Shown here piece by piece: positions 7,980 through 15,204 of a stretch of DNA of 64,000 nucleotides; position 1 is the stretch's first letter, and the number at the start of each line of letters is the position of its first letter. Source of the stretch: Novosphingobium sp. G106 (GTDB lineage Bacteria; Pseudomonadota; Alphaproteobacteria; Sphingomonadales; Sphingomonadaceae); assembly GCF_019075875.1 (NCBI RefSeq), contig NZ_JAHOOZ010000001.1, positions 1,488,001 to 1,552,000 of the forward strand. The letters run 5' to 3'. The notes beneath the pieces are model-generated. The model made no database searches. It worked only from the letters and a program-made list of their open reading frames with translations, and was not told where the DNA came from. The position numbers were made by a program, and so were the translations under genes.

Positions 7980-8695
7980 GCCAGGTGCGCCGTGATCACC
8001 GCGCCGAGCAGCAGCGCGGTCTCGATCAATTCGATCCCGGCGCCATGGCCATCGCCCGAGATGCCGCCGAGCGTCCGGCGTACCTGCCAGCCCCACCACA
8101 GGAACAGCGGCAGTGCTATAAGAAGAGCTGGAACGAACCAGGCAGCCACCAGCAAGACCGTGGCCCAGAACGCCAGATCGATCGGCCGTACGGCGGAGAC
8201 GAAGCGGGCGGCGAGACCCTGATGCAACGAGGGTAGCCACTTGGTCCAGACCAGCGTTCCGATACGAGCGGTGAAAGGGATGAGCAGGAGCGCCACAAAC
8301 AGGCTTCGCTCGACCGCAGCATGGAGCAACACCGCCTTGGCGACCAGCTGGAGGACGATGGCGACCACGCCGAAGCTCCCGATATGCGGGTCGGCGAGGA
8401 CGGCGAGCAGACGCTCGCGGTCCTTGTGCGCTGCGCCACTGGCGTCAGCGAAGTCTGCCAGACCGTCGAGATGCAGGGCGCCGGTCACGGCCACCCAGAG
8501 CACCAGAGCCGCGAGCGCACCCAGCCATGGGTCGAGCAGCCCCCCTCCCCAGCCCCCCGCCGCGATAATCGCACCGACGATCAGGCCCACCGCCGGAAAC
8601 CAGCGCATCGAGGCAGCGAAAGCGGCGTCATCGGCAGTCACTCGCGGTGTCGGCAGCCGCGTCAGGAACTGGATCGCGATGACTAGACCCCTCAC
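7976..8695 (-). CDS. cobS: Adenosylcobinamide-GDP ribazoletransferase (cobalamin synthase)
   Basis: A 239-residue polytopic membrane protein joining adenosylcobinamide-GDP and alpha-ribazole (phosphate), the last step of cobalamin assembly (CobV in Pseudomonas nomenclature). The N-terminal AIQFLTRLPTP and the block GALHLDGLADFADAS, with acidic residues for Mg binding, are family signatures. The start is GTG at 8695, overlapping the TGA of the upstream phosphatase gene; longer in-frame starts read antisense-like sequence. The stop overlaps the cobD start. Not to be confused with the chelatase subunit also called CobS. Confidence 0.94.
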   Translation of the reverse strand: MRGLVIAIQFLTRLPTPRVTADDAAFAASMRWFPAVGLIVGAIIAAGGWGGGLLDPWLGALAALVLWVAVTGALHLDGLADFADASGAAHKDRERLLAVLADPHIGSFGVVAIVLQLVAKAVLLHAAVERSLFVALLLIPFTARIGTLVWTKWLPSLHQGLAARFVSAVRPIDLAFWATVLLVAAWFVPALLIALPLFLWWGWQVRRTLGGISGDGHGAGIELIETALLLGAVITAHLA

Positions 8696-9261
8696 GTCCG
8701 CAGCCCGGTGATTTGCGCCGACAGCGGATCGCTTAGCCAAACCTCCAAGGTCAGCAGCGCCGCATAGGGCAAGGCGACGGCCCAGGTGTTTCGTTCTCGC
8801 AGATCGCACAGGTGCGCCAAGGCCGCGCGCATGGCGCCGCCGTGCGTGACGATCAGTGTATCCCGCGGCGACAAGCGATCGAGCGCTCGGCCAACGCGCG
8901 CGACCAGTTGCGACCATGGCTCGCCGTCTGGCGGCGGATTGGCGTCGGGGTTCGCCTGGAACCGAGCCAATGCGGCCGGATCGATCTCTTCGGGCGCCAG
9001 GCCGTCCCAGGCGCCGAAATCGAGCTCGCGCCAGAGCGGATCTATCGTCACCGCCAGGCCCTTGCGGTGGCCGATTTCTTCGGCAGCGGCCTGTGCGCGG
9101 CTGAGGTTCGAGCAGACGATTGCCTCCACCTCAAGTGCCATCGCCCGGTCGATACAGTCCTGGATGCCCGCCGCGCTCGAGGGGCAATCGGTACGCCCCA
9201 TCAGGCGGCCCGGGCGTTCGGGCTCGCCATGTCGCAGGAGATGGAGAGTAAACGGCGCCAT
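8692..9261 (-). CDS. cobC: Histidine phosphatase, probable alpha-ribazole phosphatase
   Basis: A 189-residue phosphoglycerate-mutase-type phosphatase, likely the alpha-ribazole-5'-phosphate phosphatase (Salmonella CobC). The catalytic RHG is at residues 10-12, a conserved downstream arginine lies in SNLSRAQAAAEEI, and the second histidine is in VTHGGAMR. The ATG at 9261 shares bases with the cobT stop (TGATG); longer in-frame starts extend through cobT-antisense sequence. The position between cobT, which makes its substrate, and cobS supports the assignment. It is catalytically intact, unlike the related gene at 24134-24697. Confidence 0.9.
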   Translation of the reverse strand: MAPFTLHLLRHGEPERPGRLMGRTDCPSSAAGIQDCIDRAMALEVEAIVCSNLSRAQAAAEEIGHRKGLAVTIDPLWRELDFGAWDGLAPEEIDPAALARFQANPDANPPPDGEPWSQLVARVGRALDRLSPRDTLIVTHGGAMRAALAHLCDLRERNTWAVALPYAALLTLEVWLSDPLSAQITGLRT

Positions 9262-10274
9262 CAGCCGCCCGCAACGCCGGCTTCGGCGAAAGTAGCCATC
9301 TCGGCATGGGCCGCCAGGGCCGAGCGGATCACATTGGCTGCGACTGCAGCGCCGCTGCCCTCGCCGAGCCGCATGCCGAGCTGGAGAAGCGGATCGAGGC
9401 CTAGATGCCCTAGCAGGCGGATGTGACCCGGCTCGGCCGAGCAGTGACCGGCGATGCAATGGTCGGTTATCCGCGGCGCCTGGGCCGCCAGCGGCGCCAC
9501 GGCCGCGCAAGTGATGAAGCCGTCGAGCAGGACCGGAATACGCAATTGCCGCGCGCGAAGCACCGCGCCGACGATACCCGCGATCTCGCGCCCGCCAACC
9601 CGACGCAGCATCTCGAAGGCGGTCAACGGCCCATCGCGGTGGAAGGCTAGCGCCTGGTCGACCACCGCAACCTTGCGTGCGATGCCAGCGCTGTCCACAC
9701 CTGTCCCAGGCCCCACCCACTCGCTGCCGTCGCCGCCGAAGCTGCGCGCGCAAAGCGCCGCCGCCGCCGTCGTGTTGCCGATCCCCATCTCGCCAACGAC
9801 GAGCAGGTCGAGGCCGGGCTCGACGCTGGCCGCGCCTGCCTCCAGCGCAGCGAGGCAGTCCGCTTCGGTCATCGCCGGGGCGACGGTGAAGTCTTCCGTC
9901 GGCCGATCGAGATCGAGCGCCACGATCTTGAGCTCGAGCCCGGCCGCCCGCGCCAGCGCATTAATCGCGGCCCCGCCGGCCTCGAAGTTCGCCACCATCT
10001 GCGCGGTGACATCGGCCGGATAGGCGCTGACCCCCTTCGCCGCGACGCCGTGGTTGCCGGCGAAGACGACTACGCGCGCGCGGTCGATCCGGGGGCGCTC
10101 GCGGTTTTGCCAGCCCGCGAAGAACAGCGCGATATCCTCCAGCCGGCCCAGCGAGCCGGGCGGCTTGGTCAGCTGTCCCTGCCGCGCGCGGGCCATTTCG
10201 ATGGCCGACTGCCCCGGCTGCGACAGTTCGTTCAAAGCCGCGTCGAGCGCCGCCGCGGTCGGGAACACGCTCAT
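9261..10274 (-). CDS. cobT: Nicotinate-nucleotide-dimethylbenzimidazole phosphoribosyltransferase
   Basis: CobT (CobU in Pseudomonas nomenclature), 337 residues. It activates dimethylbenzimidazole to alpha-ribazole phosphate using nicotinate mononucleotide. Family blocks are clear: TKPPGSLGRLE near residue 37, VVFAGNHGVAAKGVSAYP, GEMGIGNTTAAAAL in the middle, and LLQLGMRLGEGSGAA near the C-terminus, which carries the catalytic glutamate. The ATG at 10274 overlaps the stop of the DUF1636 gene as ATGA. Its substrate DMB would come from BluB, encoded at the end of the riboswitch-2 operon. Confidence 0.96.
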   Translation of the reverse strand: MSVFPTAAALDAALNELSQPGQSAIEMARARQGQLTKPPGSLGRLEDIALFFAGWQNRERPRIDRARVVVFAGNHGVAAKGVSAYPADVTAQMVANFEAGGAAINALARAAGLELKIVALDLDRPTEDFTVAPAMTEADCLAALEAGAASVEPGLDLLVVGEMGIGNTTAAAALCARSFGGDGSEWVGPGTGVDSAGIARKVAVVDQALAFHRDGPLTAFEMLRRVGGREIAGIVGAVLRARQLRIPVLLDGFITCAAVAPLAAQAPRITDHCIAGHCSAEPGHIRLLGHLGLDPLLQLGMRLGEGSGAAVAANVIRSALAAHAEMATFAEAGVAGG

Positions 10275-10681
10275 TCCTCCACCACGAAGCCGGCCGGCGG
10301 CGTGCGCGTAATGAAATGGCCTTTCACGCCCTGCGGCCATTGCTTGAAAGGAACGCGGCCATGCTCGCTGGCGGCGTAGTGGACCGCATAGTCGAGGATG
10401 GCCCGCGCGGCCTCGTCATCCGGCGTGAAGCGGCCCATGACATAGCCCACCTTGTCCGGCGCGCGCAGATGGACCGTGCAGAAGTCGGTGCAGGCGAAGA
10501 GGCACGGCATCTCCTGCACCGCAACGCCGTCATAGCGCGTGTCCGATGCCTTCACCGCCCGCAGTGCCGCGACCAGCAAGGTGCCCCCGCGTTGGCCGCC
10601 CGCATCCTCACGCGCATCCCCAGAGAAGCGGCAGGTGTTGCAGGCGACCACGGCTGGCCCATCGTCCACGCGCTTGAGCAT
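10271..10681 (-). CDS. DUF1636 family protein, putative metal-binding, in cobalamin operon
   Basis: A 136-residue protein of the DUF1636 type. Cysteines at CNTCRFSGD near residue 15 and in CLFACTDFC near residue 60 suggest a metal or Fe-S site. Members are often found with cobalamin genes, but I know of no established biochemical function. It is tightly packed, overlapping the btuB stop and the cobT start, so it is almost certainly co-translated with both. A role in metal or corrinoid handling is inference from context. Confidence 0.85.
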   Translation of the reverse strand: MLKRVDDGPAVVACNTCRFSGDAREDAGGQRGGTLLVAALRAVKASDTRYDGVAVQEMPCLFACTDFCTVHLRAPDKVGYVMGRFTPDDEAARAILDYAVHYAASEHGRVPFKQWPQGVKGHFITRTPPAGFVVEE

Positions 10682-12669
10682 CAGAAGCGTCCTCTTATAC
10701 CGGCATAGATGCTGCGGCCGAGCGTGCCGTAGCGGTAGGCGGTCATGTACTTCTCGTCGAACAGGTTCTCGGCGCGGGCGAAGAAGCGCACCGCGTCGCT
10801 CAGCTTGTACTCGGCGCGCAGGTCGACCAGCGTATAGGCAGCGAGCAGCGTCGTATTGGCGGCATTGTCATAGCTCTTGCCCGACCAGCGCACAGCCGCG
10901 CCGGTGGTGAGGCCGAATGCCCAGTCATAGCTGATCGAACCGTTGGCCTCGTTACGCGGCCGCCGCGGCAGCCACTTGCCGAAGGTGGCAGTGCCCGCCG
11001 AGCGATCGTCGGAAACAGTCCAGCTATAATTGCCGTCGAGGTTGAGCCTGCCAAGCGTAAGCGACCCCTGCGCCTCGATCCCGTGAGCCTCCGCGCGCGC
11101 GACGTTCGAGTAGTAACCGGTCCGCCGCGTCGTCGTGCTGCCGGGGACGAAGCAGAGCGGCACAGTCGAGGCCGCCGTGCAGCTGTTGAAGATGATCTGG
11201 CCCGTGGTCTTCCGCTCGAAATAGGAGGCGCCGAAGGCCAACTTGCCGTCGAACAGGCGTTGCTCTGCCCCTGCTTCCCAGCCCTTGGCCTGTTCGGGAT
11301 CGAGCGCCGCGTTGCCGAATTCGGAGAACAATTGGTAGAGCGTCGGTGCCTTGAAGCCCTCGCCATAGCTGGCGCGCAGCAGAGTGCCCGTGGGCAGTCG
11401 CCAGACCCCGCCCGCGGCGAACAGCGTCTTGCCGCCATAACGATCGTGATCGTCGTAGCGCAGGCCGGCGTTGAGCGTCAGGCCCGCGATCGGCTCGGCC
11501 GCGATCTGGCCATAGACGCTGGTGATCTCCACTTGCCCACGCGTCGGGGCCGGCACCGGCGTCGCCAGCGAGGCTGCCGGCGAGACGCTGCGGAAGCGCG
11601 AGCGCTCGTTCTCGGCGCCGGCAAGCAGCGTCCAGCCTTCGGCGATGGCGAAGCTGCCCTGATATTCGAACCGCCGGTTCTTTCCGGCCGCATCGAAGCT
11701 CTGCGGCCGCGCGCGGGTGGGATTGAAGCTGTCGCGGTCGGTATCGGTGTAGGCATAGGCGACGCGGTTGCGGAACCGTCCGTCGAGCAGGTCGAAGTTC
11801 AGGCCCGCGTAGCCGACGAATTCCTTGTTGAGCGAGTAGTCGAGCGAATCCGCAGTCGTGCTGTCGATCTCTACCCGCGACTTCGCGTAGTAACCGCGCA
11901 GGTCGACAGAAATACCTTGCGCCAAGTCGAGCACGGCCCGGCCGCTGACGTTGCGGTTGGTATTGCCGTCGGCCTCCTTGCCGCCGAAGGCCGGCGAGAT
12001 CGCCGAGATGCCGTCGGTGGTGAAGGCCTGGCCGCCGATGCGCCAGGCGAGCGGCCCGGTCTTGCCGCCGATCGCCGCACGGGCGCTGACCGTCTCGCGC
12101 GAGCCGGCCTCGAGGTCGAAGCTGCCTTCGAGCGTCTTGGTCGGCATGGCAGTGACCACGTTGACCACGCCGCCGATCGCCTGGCTGCCCCAGAGGATCG
12201 ACTGCGGCCCGCGCAGCACCTCGATGCGCGAGGCATCACCGACCAGCAGGTTGGCAAAGTTGTAGCCGCCGCCGGTCGACGAGGGATCGTTGAGCTTGAC
12301 CCCGTCGATCACCACCACGGTCTGGTCGGACTCGGCACCGCGGATGCGCAGCGAGGTCGCCGTGCCATAGCCGCCGTTGCGCGACACACTGATCCCCGGG
12401 GTGCGCAGCAGGAGTTCGGTCACGCCGATGTCCTGGCTGCGGTCGATCGCCGTCTTGTCGAGCACGGTGACCGAGGCCGGCACCTGATCGAGCGGCGTCG
12501 CAAAGCGCGTCGCGGTCACCAGAATGCCGCCTGCATCGGTGTCAGCCACCGTGCTGGTGGAAGCGGCGGCATCGGGCGCCGGCGCCTCTTGCGGTGCTTC
12601 CTCGGCATGGGCCGTCGAGTAGGCAGCGGTCGAGAGAAGGAAAGTGGAAAACAGAACGGACTTCAACAT
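10681..12669 (-). CDS. btuB: TonB-dependent cobalamin receptor BtuB
   Basis: A 662-residue outer-membrane receptor. The N-terminus is a signal peptide (MLKSVLFSTFLLSTAAYSTAHA). A TonB box lies in GGILVTATRF, then the plug domain (DKTAIDRSQDIGVTELLLRTPG and VVVIDGVKLNDPS), then the 22-strand barrel ending in the terminal phenylalanine of GIRGRF. The ATG at 12669 is used; the frame is open to 12771, but only this start gives the signal peptide. A B12 riboswitch lies 150 bases upstream on the same strand. First gene of the eight-gene nucleotide-loop operon. Specificity for cobalamin is inferred from the riboswitch, operon and receptor type. Confidence 0.94.
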   Translation of the reverse strand: MLKSVLFSTFLLSTAAYSTAHAEEAPQEAPAPDAAASTSTVADTDAGGILVTATRFATPLDQVPASVTVLDKTAIDRSQDIGVTELLLRTPGISVSRNGGYGTATSLRIRGAESDQTVVVIDGVKLNDPSSTGGGYNFANLLVGDASRIEVLRGPQSILWGSQAIGGVVNVVTAMPTKTLEGSFDLEAGSRETVSARAAIGGKTGPLAWRIGGQAFTTDGISAISPAFGGKEADGNTNRNVSGRAVLDLAQGISVDLRGYYAKSRVEIDSTTADSLDYSLNKEFVGYAGLNFDLLDGRFRNRVAYAYTDTDRDSFNPTRARPQSFDAAGKNRRFEYQGSFAIAEGWTLLAGAENERSRFRSVSPAASLATPVPAPTRGQVEITSVYGQIAAEPIAGLTLNAGLRYDDHDRYGGKTLFAAGGVWRLPTGTLLRASYGEGFKAPTLYQLFSEFGNAALDPEQAKGWEAGAEQRLFDGKLAFGASYFERKTTGQIIFNSCTAASTVPLCFVPGSTTTRRTGYYSNVARAEAHGIEAQGSLTLGRLNLDGNYSWTVSDDRSAGTATFGKWLPRRPRNEANGSISYDWAFGLTTGAAVRWSGKSYDNAANTTLLAAYTLVDLRAEYKLSDAVRFFARAENLFDEKYMTAYRYGTLGRSIYAGIRGRF

Positions 12670-12678
12670 CGCAATGGG

Positions 12679-12686
12679 TACCCCAT
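12679..12686 (-). promoter_or_regulatory. ATGGGGTA element before btuB start
   Basis: The minus strand reads ATGGGGTA ending 9 bases before the btuB ATG. The same octamer ends 7 bases before the second riboswitch-controlled receptor gene (23638-23645). The GGGG is at Shine-Dalgarno distance and no better site is visible, so it may be the ribosome-binding region controlled by the riboswitch. Confidence 0.4.
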
Positions 12687-12822
12687 GACAAGGGACCACG
12701 CGCTTGGGAGATTCCGCACCCGGCGGGCACGACACATCTCCCGCACAAACGCGGTCCAGACATGTCGTCACTCGGGTTTACCCCCGTCCGCTCGGCACAC
12801 CCTGTCCGCGCGAAGGACGACC

Positions 12823-12992
12823 GCGACGGGCAGGTCTCCTGGCTCGCGGGTCAATGCCGGTTCGCGCCGCCTTCTCAGGACCGTGAGATCCCAATGGCAT
12901 GTGGCGCGATGGCTCGCCGCTTACAGTTGCAGGGGCAGCCGGGGTCTTGAACCCCGTTCCCTTTTCATCCCCGTCTCCGGGGAACCTGTCGC
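12823..12992 (-). promoter_or_regulatory. Cobalamin riboswitch 1 (upstream of btuB)
   Basis: Read on the minus strand this has the core of the B12 element. The B12 box AGCCAGGAGACCTGCC is at 12844-12829, preceded by GACCCGCG; further 5' is GCCCCTGCAACTGTAAGCGG. Outer stem P1 can form between GCGAC near 12992 and GTCGC near 12823. It precedes btuB in the correct orientation. Binding of adenosylcobalamin or related corrinoid is expected to repress the btuB-cobU operon. Confidence 0.93.
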
Positions 12993-13093
12993 AGCCGCGC
13001 CCCTAGTCGACGTGCTGAACTGCGTCAATGCGGGGCGGGTGATCGTCCGGCCGCCATCTTGTTTCGCTGAAGGCGCAAGGTAAGGAGGCGACC

Positions 13094-13981
13094 ATGGCCG
13101 TTCCCCACCTCCTCCGCCGCACCGGACTGCTGGCGTCGCTGACCGCCCTGGCGATGGCCGGCGCGGCGAGCTGGGCCTCGTCCGGGACGGTGCAGCGACA
13201 GCCGGCCAACGCGCGACCGCAGCGAATCGTCTCGCTCAATCTCTGCGCCGACCAGCTGCTGCTCGCGCTGGCCGACCGCAACCAGATCGCCGGGCTCACG
13301 CGCAATGCCAACAAGCCCGAGATGTCCGCCGTGGCGGCCAGGACCGGCGGCCTGCGCATTCTCGGCACCTCGGCCGAGGAAATCCTCGCGATCCGGCCGG
13401 ATCTGGTGCTCGGCATGCCCGCCAGGCGCAGCGCCGCGATCGCGGTGCTGAAGGACCAGCACTATCGCATGATCGACCTCAAGAGCGCCGATACGCTGGA
13501 CGACATCTTCGCCGCGATCCGCACGACTGCCGCTGCGGTCGGTCATCCCGAGCGCGGCGAGGCGATGATCGCGCAGATGCAGCGCGACCTCGCCGTCATC
13601 CCCAAGGTCGGCCGCGGCAAGGTCGCCGCCTATTACCAGCGGCGCGGCTATCTGACCGGCACCGGTACCTTGGTCGACGACCTGATGACGCGCCTGGGTT
13701 TCGTCAACCTGGCGGCCAAGCTCGACAAGTCGCCGCTGTCGCAGATGTCGCTCGAGGAGATGGTGGCGTCCCGGCCCGACTACCTCATCGTCGAGAGCGC
13801 AACCGAGCGCGTCAGCGACCAGGGCACCGAAATGCTCCACCACCCGGCGCTGAACGGAATTCCGCGGCTCAGCATTCCGCAGGCGTGGACCGTCTGCGGC
13901 GGCCCCGCCTACGTCCAGGCGGCGCGCAGCCTCGCACAGCAGCTAGAGCGGCACCGGGGCGGGCGCATCACCGCTCGCTGA
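13094..13981 (+). CDS. btuF: Periplasmic substrate-binding protein, BtuF-like
   Basis: A 295-residue class III ABC substrate-binding protein (vitamin B12 / siderophore type). An N-terminal hydrophobic segment at about residues 10-30 is a likely signal peptide. The core block RIVSLNLCADQLLLAL, followed by IAGLTRNANKPEMS and EEILAIRPDLVLG, matches BtuF-like proteins. It is divergent from btuB, with riboswitch 1 between on the other strand, and overlaps bluB tail-to-tail by 14 bases. The cognate permease and ATPase (btuC, btuD) are not in this window. Corrinoid specificity is inferred from location. Confidence 0.85.
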   Translation: MAVPHLLRRTGLLASLTALAMAGAASWASSGTVQRQPANARPQRIVSLNLCADQLLLALADRNQIAGLTRNANKPEMSAVAARTGGLRILGTSAEEILAIRPDLVLGMPARRSAAIAVLKDQHYRMIDLKSADTLDDIFAAIRTTAAAVGHPERGEAMIAQMQRDLAVIPKVGRGKVAAYYQRRGYLTGTGTLVDDLMTRLGFVNLAAKLDKSPLSQMSLEEMVASRPDYLIVESATERVSDQGTEMLHHPALNGIPRLSIPQAWTVCGGPAYVQAARSLAQQLERHRGGRITAR

Positions 13982-14597
13982 CGTGGACGCGCCAGTCCTG
14001 CCGCGCCTGCCAGCCCCGGCGCTCCAGTTCGGGGACCTCATGCTGCGCCACCGGATAGCCCACGCATAGCAGCGCGATGAAATGCCAGTTCGCCGGCGCG
14101 CCGAGCAGTTCGGCAACGAAACCGGGTTCGAGGATCGACACCCAGCCCAGGCCGATGCCGCGGCTCTGCGCAGTCAGCCACATCGTGTGGATCGCGAGCA
14201 CGGTCGAATAGCGCAGGGCCTCGGGCATCGTCGCGATTCCCAGCGCGTGCCCCTCGTCGGGGCTTTCATCGGAGAACACTGCGACGATCTCGGGTGCCTC
14301 GCGCAGGCCATGAAGCTTGAGCGAGGCATAGAGCGCACCGCGCTCGCCCGTTCCGTAACGCGCGCCGGCCTGCTGCGCCGCCGCATCGACATGATCGGCC
14401 AGAGCGGTGCGCAAGGCCGGCGTCCGGACGCGCAGGAAGCGCCAGGGCTGCGCATTGCCGACCGACGGCGCGAGCTGGGCGCAAGCGAACAAGTGCTCCA
14501 TTTCGGTTTCGGGCACCGGATCGGTACGAAAATGGCGAACGTCGCGGCGCCAGCGCAGCAGTGCTTCCAGATGGGCGCCGGGCTGCTCCTGGGTCAA
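13968..14597 (-). CDS. bluB: 5,6-Dimethylbenzimidazole synthase
   Basis: BluB, 209 residues, a nitroreductase-fold enzyme that destroys reduced FMN with oxygen to make DMB, the lower ligand of B12. Family signatures: RWRRDVRHFRTDPVPE at the N-terminus, the flavin-binding APSVGNAQPWRFLRV, and GIGLGWVSILEP. The start overlaps the cobO stop by 4 bases (ATGA); it is the last gene of the riboswitch-2 operon. Its product feeds CobT in the neighbouring operon, so the organism should make true B12 aerobically. Confidence 0.95.
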   Translation of the reverse strand: MTQEQPGAHLEALLRWRRDVRHFRTDPVPETEMEHLFACAQLAPSVGNAQPWRFLRVRTPALRTALADHVDAAAQQAGARYGTGERGALYASLKLHGLREAPEIVAVFSDESPDEGHALGIATMPEALRYSTVLAIHTMWLTAQSRGIGLGWVSILEPGFVAELLGAPANWHFIALLCVGYPVAQHEVPELERRGWQARQDWRVHVSER

Positions 14598-15202
14598 AAC
14601 TCGATGCCAGGCTGCGCCTTGACCCCCTGCTCGCGGAACGGGTGCTTGATCAGGGTCATCTCGGTGACAAGATCGGCCGCGTCGATCAGTGCCTGCGGCG
14701 CATTGCGCCCTGTGACGACGACGTGGGTCATCTCGGGCTTGGCCGCGAGCACTTCGAGCACTTCGTCGAGAGGCAGATAGTCGTAGCGCAGAACGATGTT
14801 GAGCTCGTCGGCCAGGACCATGTGATAGCTCGGATCGGCGATCATCCGCTTGACCTCTTCCCAGGCGATGCGCGCCAGGGCGATGTCGCGCGCGCGGTCC
14901 TGGGTGTTCCAGGTGAAGCCTTCGCCCATCGGCTCGAACTCGATCTGGTTCGGGAAGGCATCGAATACCACCTTCTCGCCCGTGGTCATCGCGCCTTTGA
15001 CGAACTGGACCACGCCGACCTTCTTGCCGTGGCCGATCGCGCGCACGACCATGCCGAGTGCGGCCGTGGTCTTGCCCTTGCCCTTGCCCGTGTTGACGAT
15101 CAGCAGGCCCTTCTCGATCGTCTTGCCCGCCATGATCCGGTCGTGCGCGGCCTGCTTCTTCTTCATCTTCTCGGCGTGCTGTTCGTCGGTGCGTTCGGCC
15201 AT
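14594..15202 (-). CDS. cobO: Cob(I)yrinic acid a,c-diamide adenosyltransferase
   Basis: A CobO/BtuR-type corrinoid adenosyltransferase of 202 residues; it transfers the adenosyl group of ATP to Co(I) corrinoid. The P-loop NTGKGKGKTTAALG is near residues 37-50; later come VVQFVKGAMTTGE, LADELNIVLRYDYL and VVVTGRNAPQALIDAADLVTEM. Two in-frame ATGs exist: 15208, overlapping the cobN stop, and 15202. I chose 15202 because the GGAG site is 7 bases upstream of it and only 1 from the other. Longer frames to 15496 read cobN antisense. Confidence 0.95.
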   Translation of the reverse strand: MAERTDEQHAEKMKKKQAAHDRIMAGKTIEKGLLIVNTGKGKGKTTAALGMVVRAIGHGKKVGVVQFVKGAMTTGEKVVFDAFPNQIEFEPMGEGFTWNTQDRARDIALARIAWEEVKRMIADPSYHMVLADELNIVLRYDYLPLDEVLEVLAAKPEMTHVVVTGRNAPQALIDAADLVTEMTLIKHPFREQGVKAQPGIEF

Positions 15203-15204
15203 GG

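Noticed and set aside
11083..13083. Long plus-strand open frame (666 codons) opposite btuB
   Set aside because: It is antisense to the clear btuB coding sequence, is Arg/Gly/Asp-rich, matches no family, and spans the riboswitch; typical of antisense openness in high-G+C DNA.
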